Assembly: GCA_946998205.1 (NCBI GenBank)
Contig: CAMPYJ010000010.1
Location: 1 to 64,000 of the forward strand
Source of the DNA: an uncultured Prevotella sp.
GTDB taxonomy: Bacteria; Bacteroidota; Bacteroidia; Bacteroidales; Bacteroidaceae
DNA length: 64,000 bases
Direction of reading: 5' to 3'
Part shown: piece by piece, positions 56,105 through 64,000 of the stretch
How the letters are laid out: each line of letters begins with the position of its first letter
How positions within the stretch are numbered: position 1 is the first letter of the stretch
The notes under the pieces: model-generated
The model's database searches: none
What the model saw: only the letters and a program-made list of their open reading frames with translations
What the model was told of the DNA's origin: nothing
Made by a program: the position numbers and the translations under genes

Positions 56105-59100
56105 TTATTTGATGACTATCTTCTTGCCATCATGAATATAGACACCCGTCATGGGATGGTCTGCCTTTCGACCCTGCAAGTCATAGTATCCCTTGGAGAC
56201 AGGTGCCGAATCAGCACTTAACACACGATCGATGCCCGTCAACTTTTTGGGCTGAAACACGCGCACATAGTCAACTCTTGATTCATACACAAAGTCCATG
56301 TCTGGATTGCTTGCCCATTGACCGTCGCCCACACTTTGGTTAAGAATCAGATAAAAGGGCGCATTGAAAGGCCATTGACCTTTCAGCAAGTCATCGTCAT
56401 TGCGCGACTTGCGGTATCTTCCCCTCTCTATCCCATCTACATACCATGTCAACTCTTCCTCGTTCCACTCCAAACTGTACACATGAAAATTGTCTACATC
56501 CACATCTTCCGAAAAGCTGGAGGCAGGATTGTTACGCTGATTTAAATTGTGTGTCCAATTGGAGTGTACGGTATGATAAGCCTTATTCTCCATGTTGATG
56601 GTCTCGAAAATGTCTATCTCTCCAGCGTTGGGCCATTTTGCACATGGTGGTTGCGGCATCATCCACGCCGCAGGGAAGTTTCCAGCATGTCGTATGGTCT
56701 TCATTCGCACGTCTACCCTGCCGTGTTTGAACGAAAACAGGTCACGCGTCTCCATGGCTCCCGACAGCATGTCGGCGGGATCTTTCGTCTTGTCGGGATT
56801 CTTGAAACATCTCAGCACCAAGCAACCGTCCTTGATGAAAGCCACTTTGGGGTCGGAGCTAACATACCGATTCCAGGCCGCGCCGTATCTTACAGACGGC
56901 TTCCAACGCTTTGGGTCAGGCGACGTGCCGTCTGCCTGATTGAACTCGTCGTTAAAAACCATTACATAATCGTCTTCATCCGTCTCGTTTTGCCCCATTT
57001 TTACGAATGAAGGTTGCAGTTGCAAGTCACCGTCAAGCAAACCAGGAGCAATCTCAAGCAGTCCGCACCGGCAGGCAGAGGCATCCAAGACCGTCTGTAC
57101 ATACTGCGCAACGCCATTGACGAGCGAGTCTTTTGCGGCAAGGTTGCCGTGCCGAACCTTTACCGAACCGAGCTTGAAGCCCTTATCGGGCTTCATTTGC
57201 ACGGTGAAAGACTGTCCGTATGGCACCTTGACGCCATCGACAGGTTGTCCTTCGAGCGTCAATACCGTTCCGTTTTTAGATGAACAGGTTACGGTTCCTT
57301 GCTCTCCGTGGTGTACGAACAACCGCACGTCTGCTATGGCTCCGCCGTTATTGGCGATGTGATTGCCTGCCGAAGTGTTGCCTTCAGGGTCAACGTTGTC
57401 CCAATCTATCTTGTACCGCATCATGTAATGCCCCGTCTGAAGATTGTCGGGAAGGGTGAATTTGGGCGCATTGAGTCGGTCGAGGCTTTGCAAATGCTGC
57501 CCGTCACTGCCGTAAAGCTGTCCGTTGCAAGTGGCTGCACTGAAGCTCACCAGCTCGTTGTCGGCCGTCAGTTGCCCCCCATCGAGAGGCTGTTTCCAAT
57601 TGAAATAACCATTCTTGTTCTTGTCCACATACACCAGGGTCTGCATCCAACTGCCACTGTAGTTGACACCAGGGGCTACCTGTGTGCCGGCAGATGCCAC
57701 GAAAACGTGCTGCGTCAGATCGTGGTACACGTTCTTAGGGTTGTCGACACGTACCTCCTGCTGATTCAGACGCACGGCGTTGAGCCTTCTGGAAGCGTGC
57801 TTGTTGGGTTGGTTCTTGTCGAAACCAATGCTGTAGAAATTGTTTGCTTCTGGAGAACCAATGCTTACAAACAATCCTTTTACCACAACATCACCGTCAA
57901 TAAGCTCAGCAGGTAAGGTATAACTGTCATTTTCGTCGAACGACGACTTTTTCACAATCACATCACGATATTGGGCAACGCCATGGATAAGGCTATCGCC
58001 TTGCAGATTGTAGCCATGTCTGACGCGTATTCCTTTGTAGGTAAACCCGTTCCCGGGGCGCATCTTAATGGTTACAGGCTCACCGAAAGGTACTTGTTTG
58101 TCGAGGAATTTACCGTCTACATCAAGCACGTCTCCATTGCGCTGTGCATTGGTGATGCGCACTTGGTCACGGTGAACATTAAGTTGGATGTCGGCAATAG
58201 CCCCTCCGTTACTGATGATTTGATTGGTAGAGGATGACATGTTTCCGCCCGCATCAATACAATTCCAATCAACCTTGTAACGCATACGGTAGAATCCTGG
58301 TTGCATATCCGCAGGCAAGGTGAATGGCGGCGGATTGAGGACATTGCGCTTATCGCCGGAAAGTGCTTGTCCCATAGAATTGAACCCTTTTGAATCATCG
58401 TTGGGATTCTGCGAATAAAAGGAATAAGCCGCAACGTCGCTGCCCTGTACAGGCTTTCCGTCGGCTGCCAAACTCGTATCAAATCGTCCGTCTCTGCCAT
58501 AGTCTAAGTAAACATATCCGTGCATCCAAGTGCCGTGGTACTTGAAAGCCGGCTGGAGAGTTTCGCCTGCTTTGGCGATGAAATCAACTTGGTCTATAGA
58601 ACTGTAGACTGGCGTTTGCTTGGTGATACTGCCAGCCACCGTTGCTTCCTTGCCGTTGAGCGAAATACTGAGCAATCCCCTATCGGTACGAGTGTAATGA
58701 GCCTTCTTGTTAATATTCAAGGGATAGTCTTCACGCTGGGTTTGCGTGGTGGGCTTGTCGTTCACCTCAATGCAGTCGATGTACACGGCAAAATCTTCGG
58801 TGAGCATGTGCGGAGACTCGTTGTCGGGTACTACAACGAGCGAATGCACGTCTACTCCCTCCGCTCCTTTGACGGGAAACACGGCATCTACCCACTGGTC
58901 AGGTTCAACTTTGTTGGTAGACAGCACCCAAAATTGCTCGGTATCCTTTGATTGGTCGTTGCGCTCAACGCGTTTACCCAAGCCGATGAGCATCACTCGG
59001 CCAGCCACAGGCTTGTGCAGCATGACGTGAACGTACTGCACTTTAGGCGTTAGTTTCAACGGTTTTTGAAGATCGATGCGTGCTCCGAAGGTGTTAGAAG

Positions 59101-59359
59101 CGAATCGAGAACGTTGAAAAGCCAATACTTTGGCTGACGGATTGGGGGCTACGCCTAATATATCATCCTTCTCAGCGTGCGGGTTGTCGATGACGCGGAC
59201 ATTACCTTGCAGTATTCCTGTGCGGAAAGGTGAGTGTTCCCATGTATCATAAACGCCGATTGACTTGTAGTCTTGTTGCTCAAACCCTATAGACTGAGCC
59301 GTTGTTGTGAGTGGGAATAACATCCCAGCTGTTATTATAAGGTGTTTGATGGTTGTCAT
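56105..59359 (-). CDS. GH16 family endo-glycosidase with duplicated N-terminal modules
   Basis: A 1084-residue secreted enzyme. After a signal peptide comes a beta-sandwich region (about 23-215). Two similar modules follow at about 222-500 and 508-790; both contain NGGAIAD, VDWN/IDWDN and a VRHG-type segment. The GH16 catalytic domain (about 798-1037) carries EIDIFE, with catalytic Glu914, Asp916 and Glu919. The tail (GYYDLQGRKADHPMTGVYIHDGKKIVIK) resembles Prevotella sorting-type C-termini. GH16 enzymes cut beta-1,3 or beta-1,4 backbones; beside GH20 and GH29, an O-glycan or keratan-like target is plausible but unproven. Confidence 0.9.
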   Translation of the reverse strand: MTTIKHLIITAGMLFPLTTTAQSIGFEQQDYKSIGVYDTWEHSPFRTGILQGNVRVIDNPHAEKDDILGVAPNPSAKVLAFQRSRFASNTFGARIDLQKPLKLTPKVQYVHVMLHKPVAGRVMLIGLGKRVERNDQSKDTEQFWVLSTNKVEPDQWVDAVFPVKGAEGVDVHSLVVVPDNESPHMLTEDFAVYIDCIEVNDKPTTQTQREDYPLNINKKAHYTRTDRGLLSISLNGKEATVAGSITKQTPVYSSIDQVDFIAKAGETLQPAFKYHGTWMHGYVYLDYGRDGRFDTSLAADGKPVQGSDVAAYSFYSQNPNDDSKGFNSMGQALSGDKRNVLNPPPFTLPADMQPGFYRMRYKVDWNCIDAGGNMSSSTNQIISNGGAIADIQLNVHRDQVRITNAQRNGDVLDVDGKFLDKQVPFGEPVTIKMRPGNGFTYKGIRVRHGYNLQGDSLIHGVAQYRDVIVKKSSFDENDSYTLPAELIDGDVVVKGLFVSIGSPEANNFYSIGFDKNQPNKHASRRLNAVRLNQQEVRVDNPKNVYHDLTQHVFVASAGTQVAPGVNYSGSWMQTLVYVDKNKNGYFNWKQPLDGGQLTADNELVSFSAATCNGQLYGSDGQHLQSLDRLNAPKFTLPDNLQTGHYMMRYKIDWDNVDPEGNTSAGNHIANNGGAIADVRLFVHHGEQGTVTCSSKNGTVLTLEGQPVDGVKVPYGQSFTVQMKPDKGFKLGSVKVRHGNLAAKDSLVNGVAQYVQTVLDASACRCGLLEIAPGLLDGDLQLQPSFVKMGQNETDEDDYVMVFNDEFNQADGTSPDPKRWKPSVRYGAAWNRYVSSDPKVAFIKDGCLVLRCFKNPDKTKDPADMLSGAMETRDLFSFKHGRVDVRMKTIRHAGNFPAAWMMPQPPCAKWPNAGEIDIFETINMENKAYHTVHSNWTHNLNQRNNPASSFSEDVDVDNFHVYSLEWNEEELTWYVDGIERGRYRKSRNDDDLLKGQWPFNAPFYLILNQSVGDGQWASNPDMDFVYESRVDYVRVFQPKKLTGIDRVLSADSAPVSKGYYDLQGRKADHPMTGVYIHDGKKIVIK

Positions 59360-59420
59360 ATATTATATTTGGTGTATTCGTTATCTGTTGTTTTCATTAT
59401 GTTTCAAACCTCCTTATGAA

Positions 59421-60941
59421 CTAAAACACGCTCACCGTGTGCAGAGTTGGGCAAGCCTTGGCGTCGTCAATGACTATTCTAAGGGCCTTGACTTTGTAGC
59501 CTGTACCATAACTCTGGGCTGTCGAACCGTTGAGAGGAACAATGCGCTTGTATCCTACCGTGGTAGTTGTAACAGCCTGTGCCACGGGCTTAAATGAGTG
59601 TCCATCCTCGGAAATCTCGATATGGAACTTGCGAATACGCTGTCCCAAACGAATATACTCCATGAGGGAAACATATCTAACGGTTTGCAGTTTGTTCCAC
59701 GTCAGGGTGATAGTACCCTTTGTCACACCGTCACTGGCGGCCCAATAGGTATCTTTGTTCGCATCGGTCATATTGCTTGGCTTGTAATCTCTGTGTGCAC
59801 CATTGCCGCGCTGATCAGTGACTGTGACGGTTGCCAGGCGCGCAAGATCGTGTCCAAGCCTTTTTCTAAGCAAGTCGCCTGACGCCTTCAATGCCTTCAC
59901 CGTAGCTTCGGGCAGCAGTCCACGCTTGTCGGGAGGGCAGTTAAGTATCAGGGTGGAGTTGCGTCCTACGGTCTCAAGATACATTTGAAAAGTTCGCTCG
60001 GCACTCATGGGGCGTTCACCTTCGTGCCAAAACCATCCCTTATCGGTGAACTTGGCATCACTCTCACCAGGGAACCATATCCACCCGTTCTCCGTTCCGT
60101 ACATACCATTCCCCTCAGGGGCGTATCCTCTGTCTTCGGGACTCCAGTTGGTTTCTCCAGCCCATCCCTGTTCATTGCCTATCCAGCGGGCTTCTCCACC
60201 AACTCCCCAGAGGATAATGTCGGGACAAACTTTATGTATAGAATCACGCAGATTGGGCACATCATAATAAGTATCTCGGTCTACACTAACGGTTACATTG
60301 CGACCTCCGTAGTAGCCATCGCCACCATTGGCGCCGTCGAACCACATCTCAAACTGGTCGGTACCATACTGCGCCAGCTCTGCACACTGTCTGAGAAACA
60401 CCTCACTGACATATCTCGGCGTGCCATAGAGTGCGGAATTGCGGTCCCAAGGCGAAACATAGAATCCATATTTCATGCCCAACGCCTTGGCTGCATCCGC
60501 AAACGACTTTGGAAGGTTGAGCGACCTACCATTCTCGTTGCCCGCACCAACAACGCTGTGCTTAGTGGTTTCTGTGGGCCACAAGCAGAATCCGTCGTGG
60601 TGTTTCACCACAGCGATGCCGCCCGTCATACCCGCATCACGTACTGCCTCAAGCCACTGACGCGGATTAGGCTTGTCAGTAGGCGCGAAAAGACTCTCGG
60701 CTTCGTTACCCTTTCCCCACTCCATATTGGTATATGTGTTCATACCATAGTGGAAAAAGGCGTAATACTCGGTTTCCTGCCATTTCATCTGTCGATCGGT
60801 AGGCAAGGGAAAGACGGGAGCAGGTTCGTTATCGGAATTAGGCAACGACTGCTGCACCAGCCGGAACGGTGGCTCCGACTGCGCTTGAACGGTCATGAAC
60901 GCAGCGGTCATGACCAGTGTCAGTAAGTGGTTTTTCTTCAT
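59421..60941 (-). CDS. GH29 alpha-L-fucosidase
   Basis: Removes alpha-linked fucose. The 506-residue secreted protein (signal MKKNHLLTLVMTAAFMTVQAQ) contains YYAFFHYGMNTYTNMEWG, TGGIAVVKHHDGFCLWPT, KYGFYVSPWDRNS and FEMWFDGANGG with the predicted nucleophile Asp202. The C-terminal part (from about residue 375, NMTDANKDTYWAASDGV) resembles an F5/8-type carbohydrate-binding domain. It is the first gene of the glycosidase run, 61 nt before GH16, with a promoter upstream. Confidence 0.93.
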   Translation of the reverse strand: MKKNHLLTLVMTAAFMTVQAQSEPPFRLVQQSLPNSDNEPAPVFPLPTDRQMKWQETEYYAFFHYGMNTYTNMEWGKGNEAESLFAPTDKPNPRQWLEAVRDAGMTGGIAVVKHHDGFCLWPTETTKHSVVGAGNENGRSLNLPKSFADAAKALGMKYGFYVSPWDRNSALYGTPRYVSEVFLRQCAELAQYGTDQFEMWFDGANGGDGYYGGRNVTVSVDRDTYYDVPNLRDSIHKVCPDIILWGVGGEARWIGNEQGWAGETNWSPEDRGYAPEGNGMYGTENGWIWFPGESDAKFTDKGWFWHEGERPMSAERTFQMYLETVGRNSTLILNCPPDKRGLLPEATVKALKASGDLLRKRLGHDLARLATVTVTDQRGNGAHRDYKPSNMTDANKDTYWAASDGVTKGTITLTWNKLQTVRYVSLMEYIRLGQRIRKFHIEISEDGHSFKPVAQAVTTTTVGYKRIVPLNGSTAQSYGTGYKVKALRIVIDDAKACPTLHTVSVF

Positions 60942-61061
60942 AAAAAATACGTTGCGACGAGCCTCTCATTGCCGTAAAGAACGATTAAGCGACCCCTTGC
61001 CGCATCATGGAGTTAATAAATATTATAGCTTTTAAGTTATCGCTTATGATGGTTAGTTTTA

Positions 61062-61095
61062 CAAAATTACAAAAAAGTTTTAGTTTTGGAACAAA
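61062..61095 (-). promoter_or_regulatory. Possible promoter of the glycosidase operon
   Basis: TAATTTTG (complement of 61062-61069), with TTTG-like sequence 22 nt upstream, a slightly long spacer. The leader would be about 115 nt. Confidence 0.4.
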
Positions 61096-61214
61096 AATCA
61101 ATCATTTATTGTCAAAAGAATATGAAAAATGACACACACATCCGTCATTTGCACCTGATTATCTTGTTTATTGCGAAAACAGAGGATGATGCGACACATT
61201 TGTCTGACAACATC

Positions 61215-61251
61215 TAAAAAAGCCTGTACGCTTTTTGTAGCATACAGGCTT
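61215..61251 (-). terminator. Terminator of the frd operon
   Basis: AAGCCTGTA at 61220-61228 pairs with TACAGGCTT at 61243-61251 (9 bp, 14-nt loop). On the minus strand a TTTTTT run follows. It lies about 150 nt beyond the frdB stop. Confidence 0.8.
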
Positions 61252-61345
61252 GAATAACGTGAACAGCTGACAAACACTTGCATCTTGGCTCGGATTGACT
61301 GCGAGACAACGCCGCAAGAGTTGCCGCTGTATCCTTTTACGGTGA

Positions 61346-61385
61346 GCTTGGCACAAAAGCCAAGCTACGCATTCGGATGTCAGGC
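61346..61385 (-). other. Two small hairpins just after frdB
   Basis: GCTTGGC/GCCAAGC (61346-61365) and GCATTCGG/CCGAATGC (about 61370-61400) are perfect short stems between the frdB stop and the terminator. They may protect the mRNA 3' end. Confidence 0.35.
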
Positions 61386-61401
61386 TCAGCCCCGAATGCT
61401 A

Positions 61402-62160
61402 TCAGCCCTTGAGCCTTGCCGCAATGAACTCGCGGTTAAGGCGAGCGATATTCGCAATCGACTCGTTCTTTGGGCACACTGCCTCGCAGGCTCTGGTGTT
61501 GGTGCAGTTGCCAAATCCCAGCTCATCCATCTTCCGGACCATGGCCTTGGCACGCTTGGCAGCCTCCGGACGGCCTTGCGGCAGCAGAGCCAGCTGACTG
61601 ACCTTGGAACTCACAAAGAGCATGGCAGAGCCGTTCTTGCAAGCTGCCACGCAGGCGCCGCAACCGATGCAGGAAGCGCAGTCCATGGCCTCGTCGGCAT
61701 TTTCCTTAGGAATGAGGATGGCATTGGCATCCTGCGCTTGGCCGGTGCGGATGGTGTTGTAGCCGCCGGCGGCGATGATCTTGTCGAAAGCGCCACGATC
61801 CACCATGCAGTCTTTGATGACAGGGAAGCCTGCCGAGCGCCAAGGTTCAACGGTAATGACATCGCCATCGTTGAAACGACGCATGTACAACTGGCAGGTT
61901 GTCGCTCCGCGCTCGGTCTTTCCGTGCGGCACTCCATTGATATAAAGTGAGCACATACCGCAGATACCCTCACGGCAGTCGTGATCAAAAACAAACGGTT
62001 CTTGTCCTTCTGCGATGAGTTCCTCGTTGAGGATGTCAAGCATCTCAAGGAAAGAAGTATCGTCAGGGATGTTTTTCATCTCGTGAGCGTCAAAATGTCC
62101 CTTGTCTTTAGGACCGTTCTGACGCCAAAATTTAATTGTAAAACTTATATTTTTTGACAT
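61402..62160 (-). CDS. frdB: Fumarate reductase/succinate dehydrogenase iron-sulfur subunit
   Basis: The electron-transfer subunit linking the FAD subunit to the quinone pool. The 252-residue protein has the [2Fe-2S] ligands in CREGICGMCSLYING with a later Cys in GATTCQ, and the [4Fe-4S] and [3Fe-4S] ligands in CASCIGCGACVAACKNG and CTNTRACEAVCPK. In Bacteroidota this complex mainly reduces fumarate in anaerobic succinate formation. It is separated from frdA by 541 bases containing a four-helix-bundle gene. Confidence 0.96.
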   Translation of the reverse strand: MSKNISFTIKFWRQNGPKDKGHFDAHEMKNIPDDTSFLEMLDILNEELIAEGQEPFVFDHDCREGICGMCSLYINGVPHGKTERGATTCQLYMRRFNDGDVITVEPWRSAGFPVIKDCMVDRGAFDKIIAAGGYNTIRTGQAQDANAILIPKENADEAMDCASCIGCGACVAACKNGSAMLFVSSKVSQLALLPQGRPEAAKRAKAMVRKMDELGFGNCTNTRACEAVCPKNESIANIARLNREFIAARLKG

Positions 62161-62167
62161 GGTGTAT

Positions 62168-62207
62168 TGAGTTTATGAGTTTATGAGTTTGTGAGTTTTT
62201 AAGTTTT
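62168..62207. repeat. Left octamer arm of the four-helix-bundle insertion
   Basis: Five consecutive octamers: TGAGTTTA twice, then TGAGTTTG, TGAGTTTT and TAAGTTTT. The arm begins seven bases after the frdB start codon on the upstream side. It is inverted relative to the arm at 62659-62698. Confidence 0.85.
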
Positions 62208-62256
62208 TTCAGTTCCTTCTTTTACTGACTTGCACCGTGAGACCTATCTAAAAAGG

Positions 62257-62613
62257 TTACTTGTACTTTTCTGTATAAATTAAAGACTTGAGCATTTTTG
62301 AAACTTCATCTACTAAGTTTACCAGCTCTTGACAAGCATTTGTTGTAACGAAAGCTAAATCTTTAGATAAGATGAGCTGCGTTTCCAACTCGTTGCACGA
62401 ACCCAATGATATGTACAAAAATCGTATATGCTCATTGTTTGTCTCTCTGCCATAACCCTCCGATATATTTGAAGGTATGGAAACGGCACATCGACGCATT
62501 TGACTAACAAGTCCAAATCGCTCTTCTTGAGGATAAGAAGCAGTTATCTCATAAACCTTACGAGTAAGATTCATGCTCTTTTGCCAAACGGATAAATCTC
62601 GAAAAGTGCCCAT
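62257..62613 (-). CDS. Four-helix-bundle protein (S23/IVP/Avd-like family)
   Basis: A 118-residue protein with the diagnostic family pattern: FRDLSVWQKSMNLTRKVYEIT, ASYPQEERFGLVSQMRRCAVSIPSNISEGYGR and FLYISLGSCNELETQLILS. The family was first known from ORFs in 23S rRNA intervening sequences and is related to the Avd accessory protein of diversity-generating retroelements. It forms basic pentameric bundles and may bind nucleic acid; cellular role unknown. It lies between frdA and frdB, same strand, inside inverted arms of five octamers each. This suggests a small mobile unit. Confidence 0.93.
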   Translation of the reverse strand: MGTFRDLSVWQKSMNLTRKVYEITASYPQEERFGLVSQMRRCAVSIPSNISEGYGRETNNEHIRFLYISLGSCNELETQLILSKDLAFVTTNACQELVNLVDEVSKMLKSLIYTEKYK

Positions 62614-62658
62614 CTTAATGCTTTACTTCGTCAATTACAGGGTTGATAAGCCAGTGGA

Positions 62659-62698
62659 GAAACTCAAAAACTTAAAAACTAAGAGACTCAAAAACTAA
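62659..62698. repeat. Right octamer arm of the four-helix-bundle insertion
   Basis: Five consecutive octamers: GAAACTCA, AAAACTTA, AAAACTAA, GAGACTCA, AAAACTAA. It is the inverted counterpart of the left arm and ends three bases before the frdA stop codon. Confidence 0.85.
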
Positions 62699-62701
62699 CG
62701 A

Positions 62702-64000
62702 TTAATTCTTATAATTACGTGTTTGTACCTTGATGGCCTCGTACTCAAGCGGTTCTTTAAGCAACTCGGGGGCGGTCTCATCATTGTTCTGGTACTTCCA
62801 ACACCCTACATAGAAATAGTTTTCATCGTCACGTTTTGCCTCTCCCTCAGGTGTTTGATACTCCTCGCGGAAGTGACCTCCGCAGCTCTCATTACGAGAA
62901 AGCGCATCGTAAGCAACGAGTTCGCCCATCAACAAGAAATCTCTCAGATGTATCGCTTTGTCCAACTCTACGTTAAGACCCTCTTTCTTACCGGGAATAA
63001 AGAGATTGGTGTAAAACTCCTTGCGCAGTTCTGCCATGAGTTTCAAGCCCTTTTCGAGCCCCTCTTTGGTGCGTCCCATGCCAACATATTCCCACATGAT
63101 GTGCCCCAGTTCTTTGTGTATGGAGTCGACGGAACGCTTGCCCTTAATGTTCATCAGCTTGTCAATCTCTTCCTGCACATGCTTTTCAGCCTCATCAAAC
63201 TCTGGCAAATCGGTGGAAAGACGTGGCCAAACTGCCTGGTCTGCCAAATAATTTTGGATGGTGTATGGCAACACGAAGTAACCATCTGCCAAGCCTTGCA
63301 TCAACGCAGACGCTCCCAAGCGGTTGGCACCGTGGTCAGAGAAGTTGCACTCACCGATGGCAAACAGGCCTGTGATGGAGGTCATCAGCTCATAATCTAC
63401 CCAGATACCACCCATGGTATAATGGATAGCGGGGAATATCATCATGGGCTTGTAGTACTTTACGCCATTAATTTCGTTCGCCATGTCACCGGGGAACACG
63501 TCTGTAATCTCTTCATACATCTCGAAGAGGTTGCCATAACGCTGCATGATTTCATCAAGTCCCAACCGGTTGATCGACTCAGAGAAGTCAAGGAACACAG
63601 CCAAACCAGTGTTGTTCACACCAAAGCCCTTGTCACAACGCTCCTTCGCAGCACGCGAAGCCACGTCACGAGGCACTAAGTTACCAAATGCCGGATAGCG
63701 ACGCTCCAAGTAGTAATCGCGGTCCTCTTCTGGTATTTCCCAGCCTTGTTTCGTTCCTGCCTGCAATGCCTTGGCGTCTTCAATCTTCTTAGGAACCCAA
63801 ATACGACCGTCGTTACGCAACGATTCTGACATCAGCGTCAGCTTCGACTGCTTGTCACCATGTACAGGAATACAGGTGGGGTGAATCTGTACATACGAAG
63901 GGTTAGCAAAATAAGCACCCTTGCGGTAGCACTGAACGGCAGCGGTACAGTTACATCCCATTGCATTGGTAGAGAGGAAATAAGTGTTCCCGTATCCGCC
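62702..64000 (-). CDS. frdA: Fumarate reductase/succinate dehydrogenase flavoprotein subunit (5' end outside window)
   Basis: The FAD-carrying catalytic subunit. The frame is open to the window edge ([17 protein letters not shown]), so about the first third is missing. Visible blocks are [72 protein letters not shown] (FAD-binding C-terminal block) and [31 protein letters not shown]. It is cotranscribed with frdB through the four-helix-bundle insertion. Confidence 0.95.
   Translation of the reverse strand, partial: GGYGNTYFLSTNAMGCNCTAAVQCYRKGAYFANPSYVQIHPTCIPVHGDKQSKLTLMSESLRNDGRIWVPKKIEDAKALQAGTKQGWEIPEEDRDYYLERRYPAFGNLVPRDVASRAAKERCDKGFGVNNTGLAVFLDFSESINRLGLDEIMQRYGNLFEMYEEITDVFPGDMANEINGVKYYKPMMIFPAIHYTMGGIWVDYELMTSITGLFAIGECNFSDHGANRLGASALMQGLADGYFVLPYTIQNYLADQAVWPRLSTDLPEFDEAEKHVQEEIDKLMNIKGKRSVDSIHKELGHIMWEYVGMGRTKEGLEKGLKLMAELRKEFYTNLFIPGKKEGLNVELDKAIHLRDFLLMGELVAYDALSRNESCGGHFREEYQTPEGEAKRDDENYFYVGCWKYQNNDETAPELLKEPLEYEAIKVQTRNYKN

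Noticed and set aside
53032..60941. A classical polysaccharide utilisation locus
   Set aside because: No SusC, SusD, hybrid two-component or anti-sigma gene is present in the window.

Overview
The window is a stretch of chromosome from a member of the Bacteroidota, most likely Prevotellaceae (Prevotella sensu lato). Evidence is threefold. Many genes are preceded by the Bacteroidota promoter (TTTG, 19-21 nt, TAnnTTTG). Lineage-restricted families are present (DUF2851, DUF4271, DUF3943, a TlpA/DUF4369-type lipoprotein, a GH16 enzyme with a sorting-tail-like C-terminus). The gene orders metK-DUF4271-hemD-rnpA-yidD-tyrS and xerD/aroQ also fit. I cannot name a species.

Layout. 1-392: the right end of a palindromic mobile-element-like repeat, a promoter and a possible structured RNA, then an acyltransferase gene. 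2464-8607: minus-strand housekeeping run metG, DUF2851, thioesterase, dprA, dusB. 8704-13221: tRNA-Gly and tRNA-Leu, then an OmpA/TPR lipoprotein, a TlpA-like lipoprotein and the YifB/ComM ATPase. 14122-17587: plus-strand DsbD-type reductase and a cysteine desulfidase family protein. 17774-27643: S41 protease, topoisomerase IV B subunit, GNAT-like protein, THUMP-like methyltransferase, D-Ala-D-Ala dipeptidase, glycerophosphodiesterase, DUF3943 outer-membrane protein. 27871-32946: the tyrS-to-metK operon. 33808-41777: M16 protease, Ser-type sulfatase, DEAD-box helicase, PfkB kinase. 41832-44541: a MITE-like element beside an AT-rich type II restriction-modification pair. 44779-52248: YeiH exporter, LysR regulator, XerD, AroQ, O-methyltransferase, second acyltransferase, RbfA, LolC/E-type permease. 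53032-60941: a minus-strand operon of secreted glycosidases GH29-GH16-GH20, probably for host-type O-glycans or related amino-sugar glycans. 61402-64000: fumarate reductase/succinate dehydrogenase FrdB and partial FrdA, with a four-helix-bundle (S23/IVP family) gene between them.

Most intriguing are the non-coding and small mobile features. (1) The four-helix-bundle gene sits inside the frdA-frdB operon between two inverted arms, each made of exactly five octamers of the TGAGTTTA type. An apparently empty element with the same architecture lies between aroQ and the O-methyltransferase gene. (2) A 193-bp imperfect palindrome with 18-bp perfect terminal inverted repeats and a possible 4-bp target duplication abuts the restriction gene, and another copy's end is at the window start. 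(3) Degenerate 22-bp-period repeats occur in six long gene-free regions. (4) A possible rod-like structured RNA lies at 111-350. All are readings by eye; no searches or folding calculations were run.
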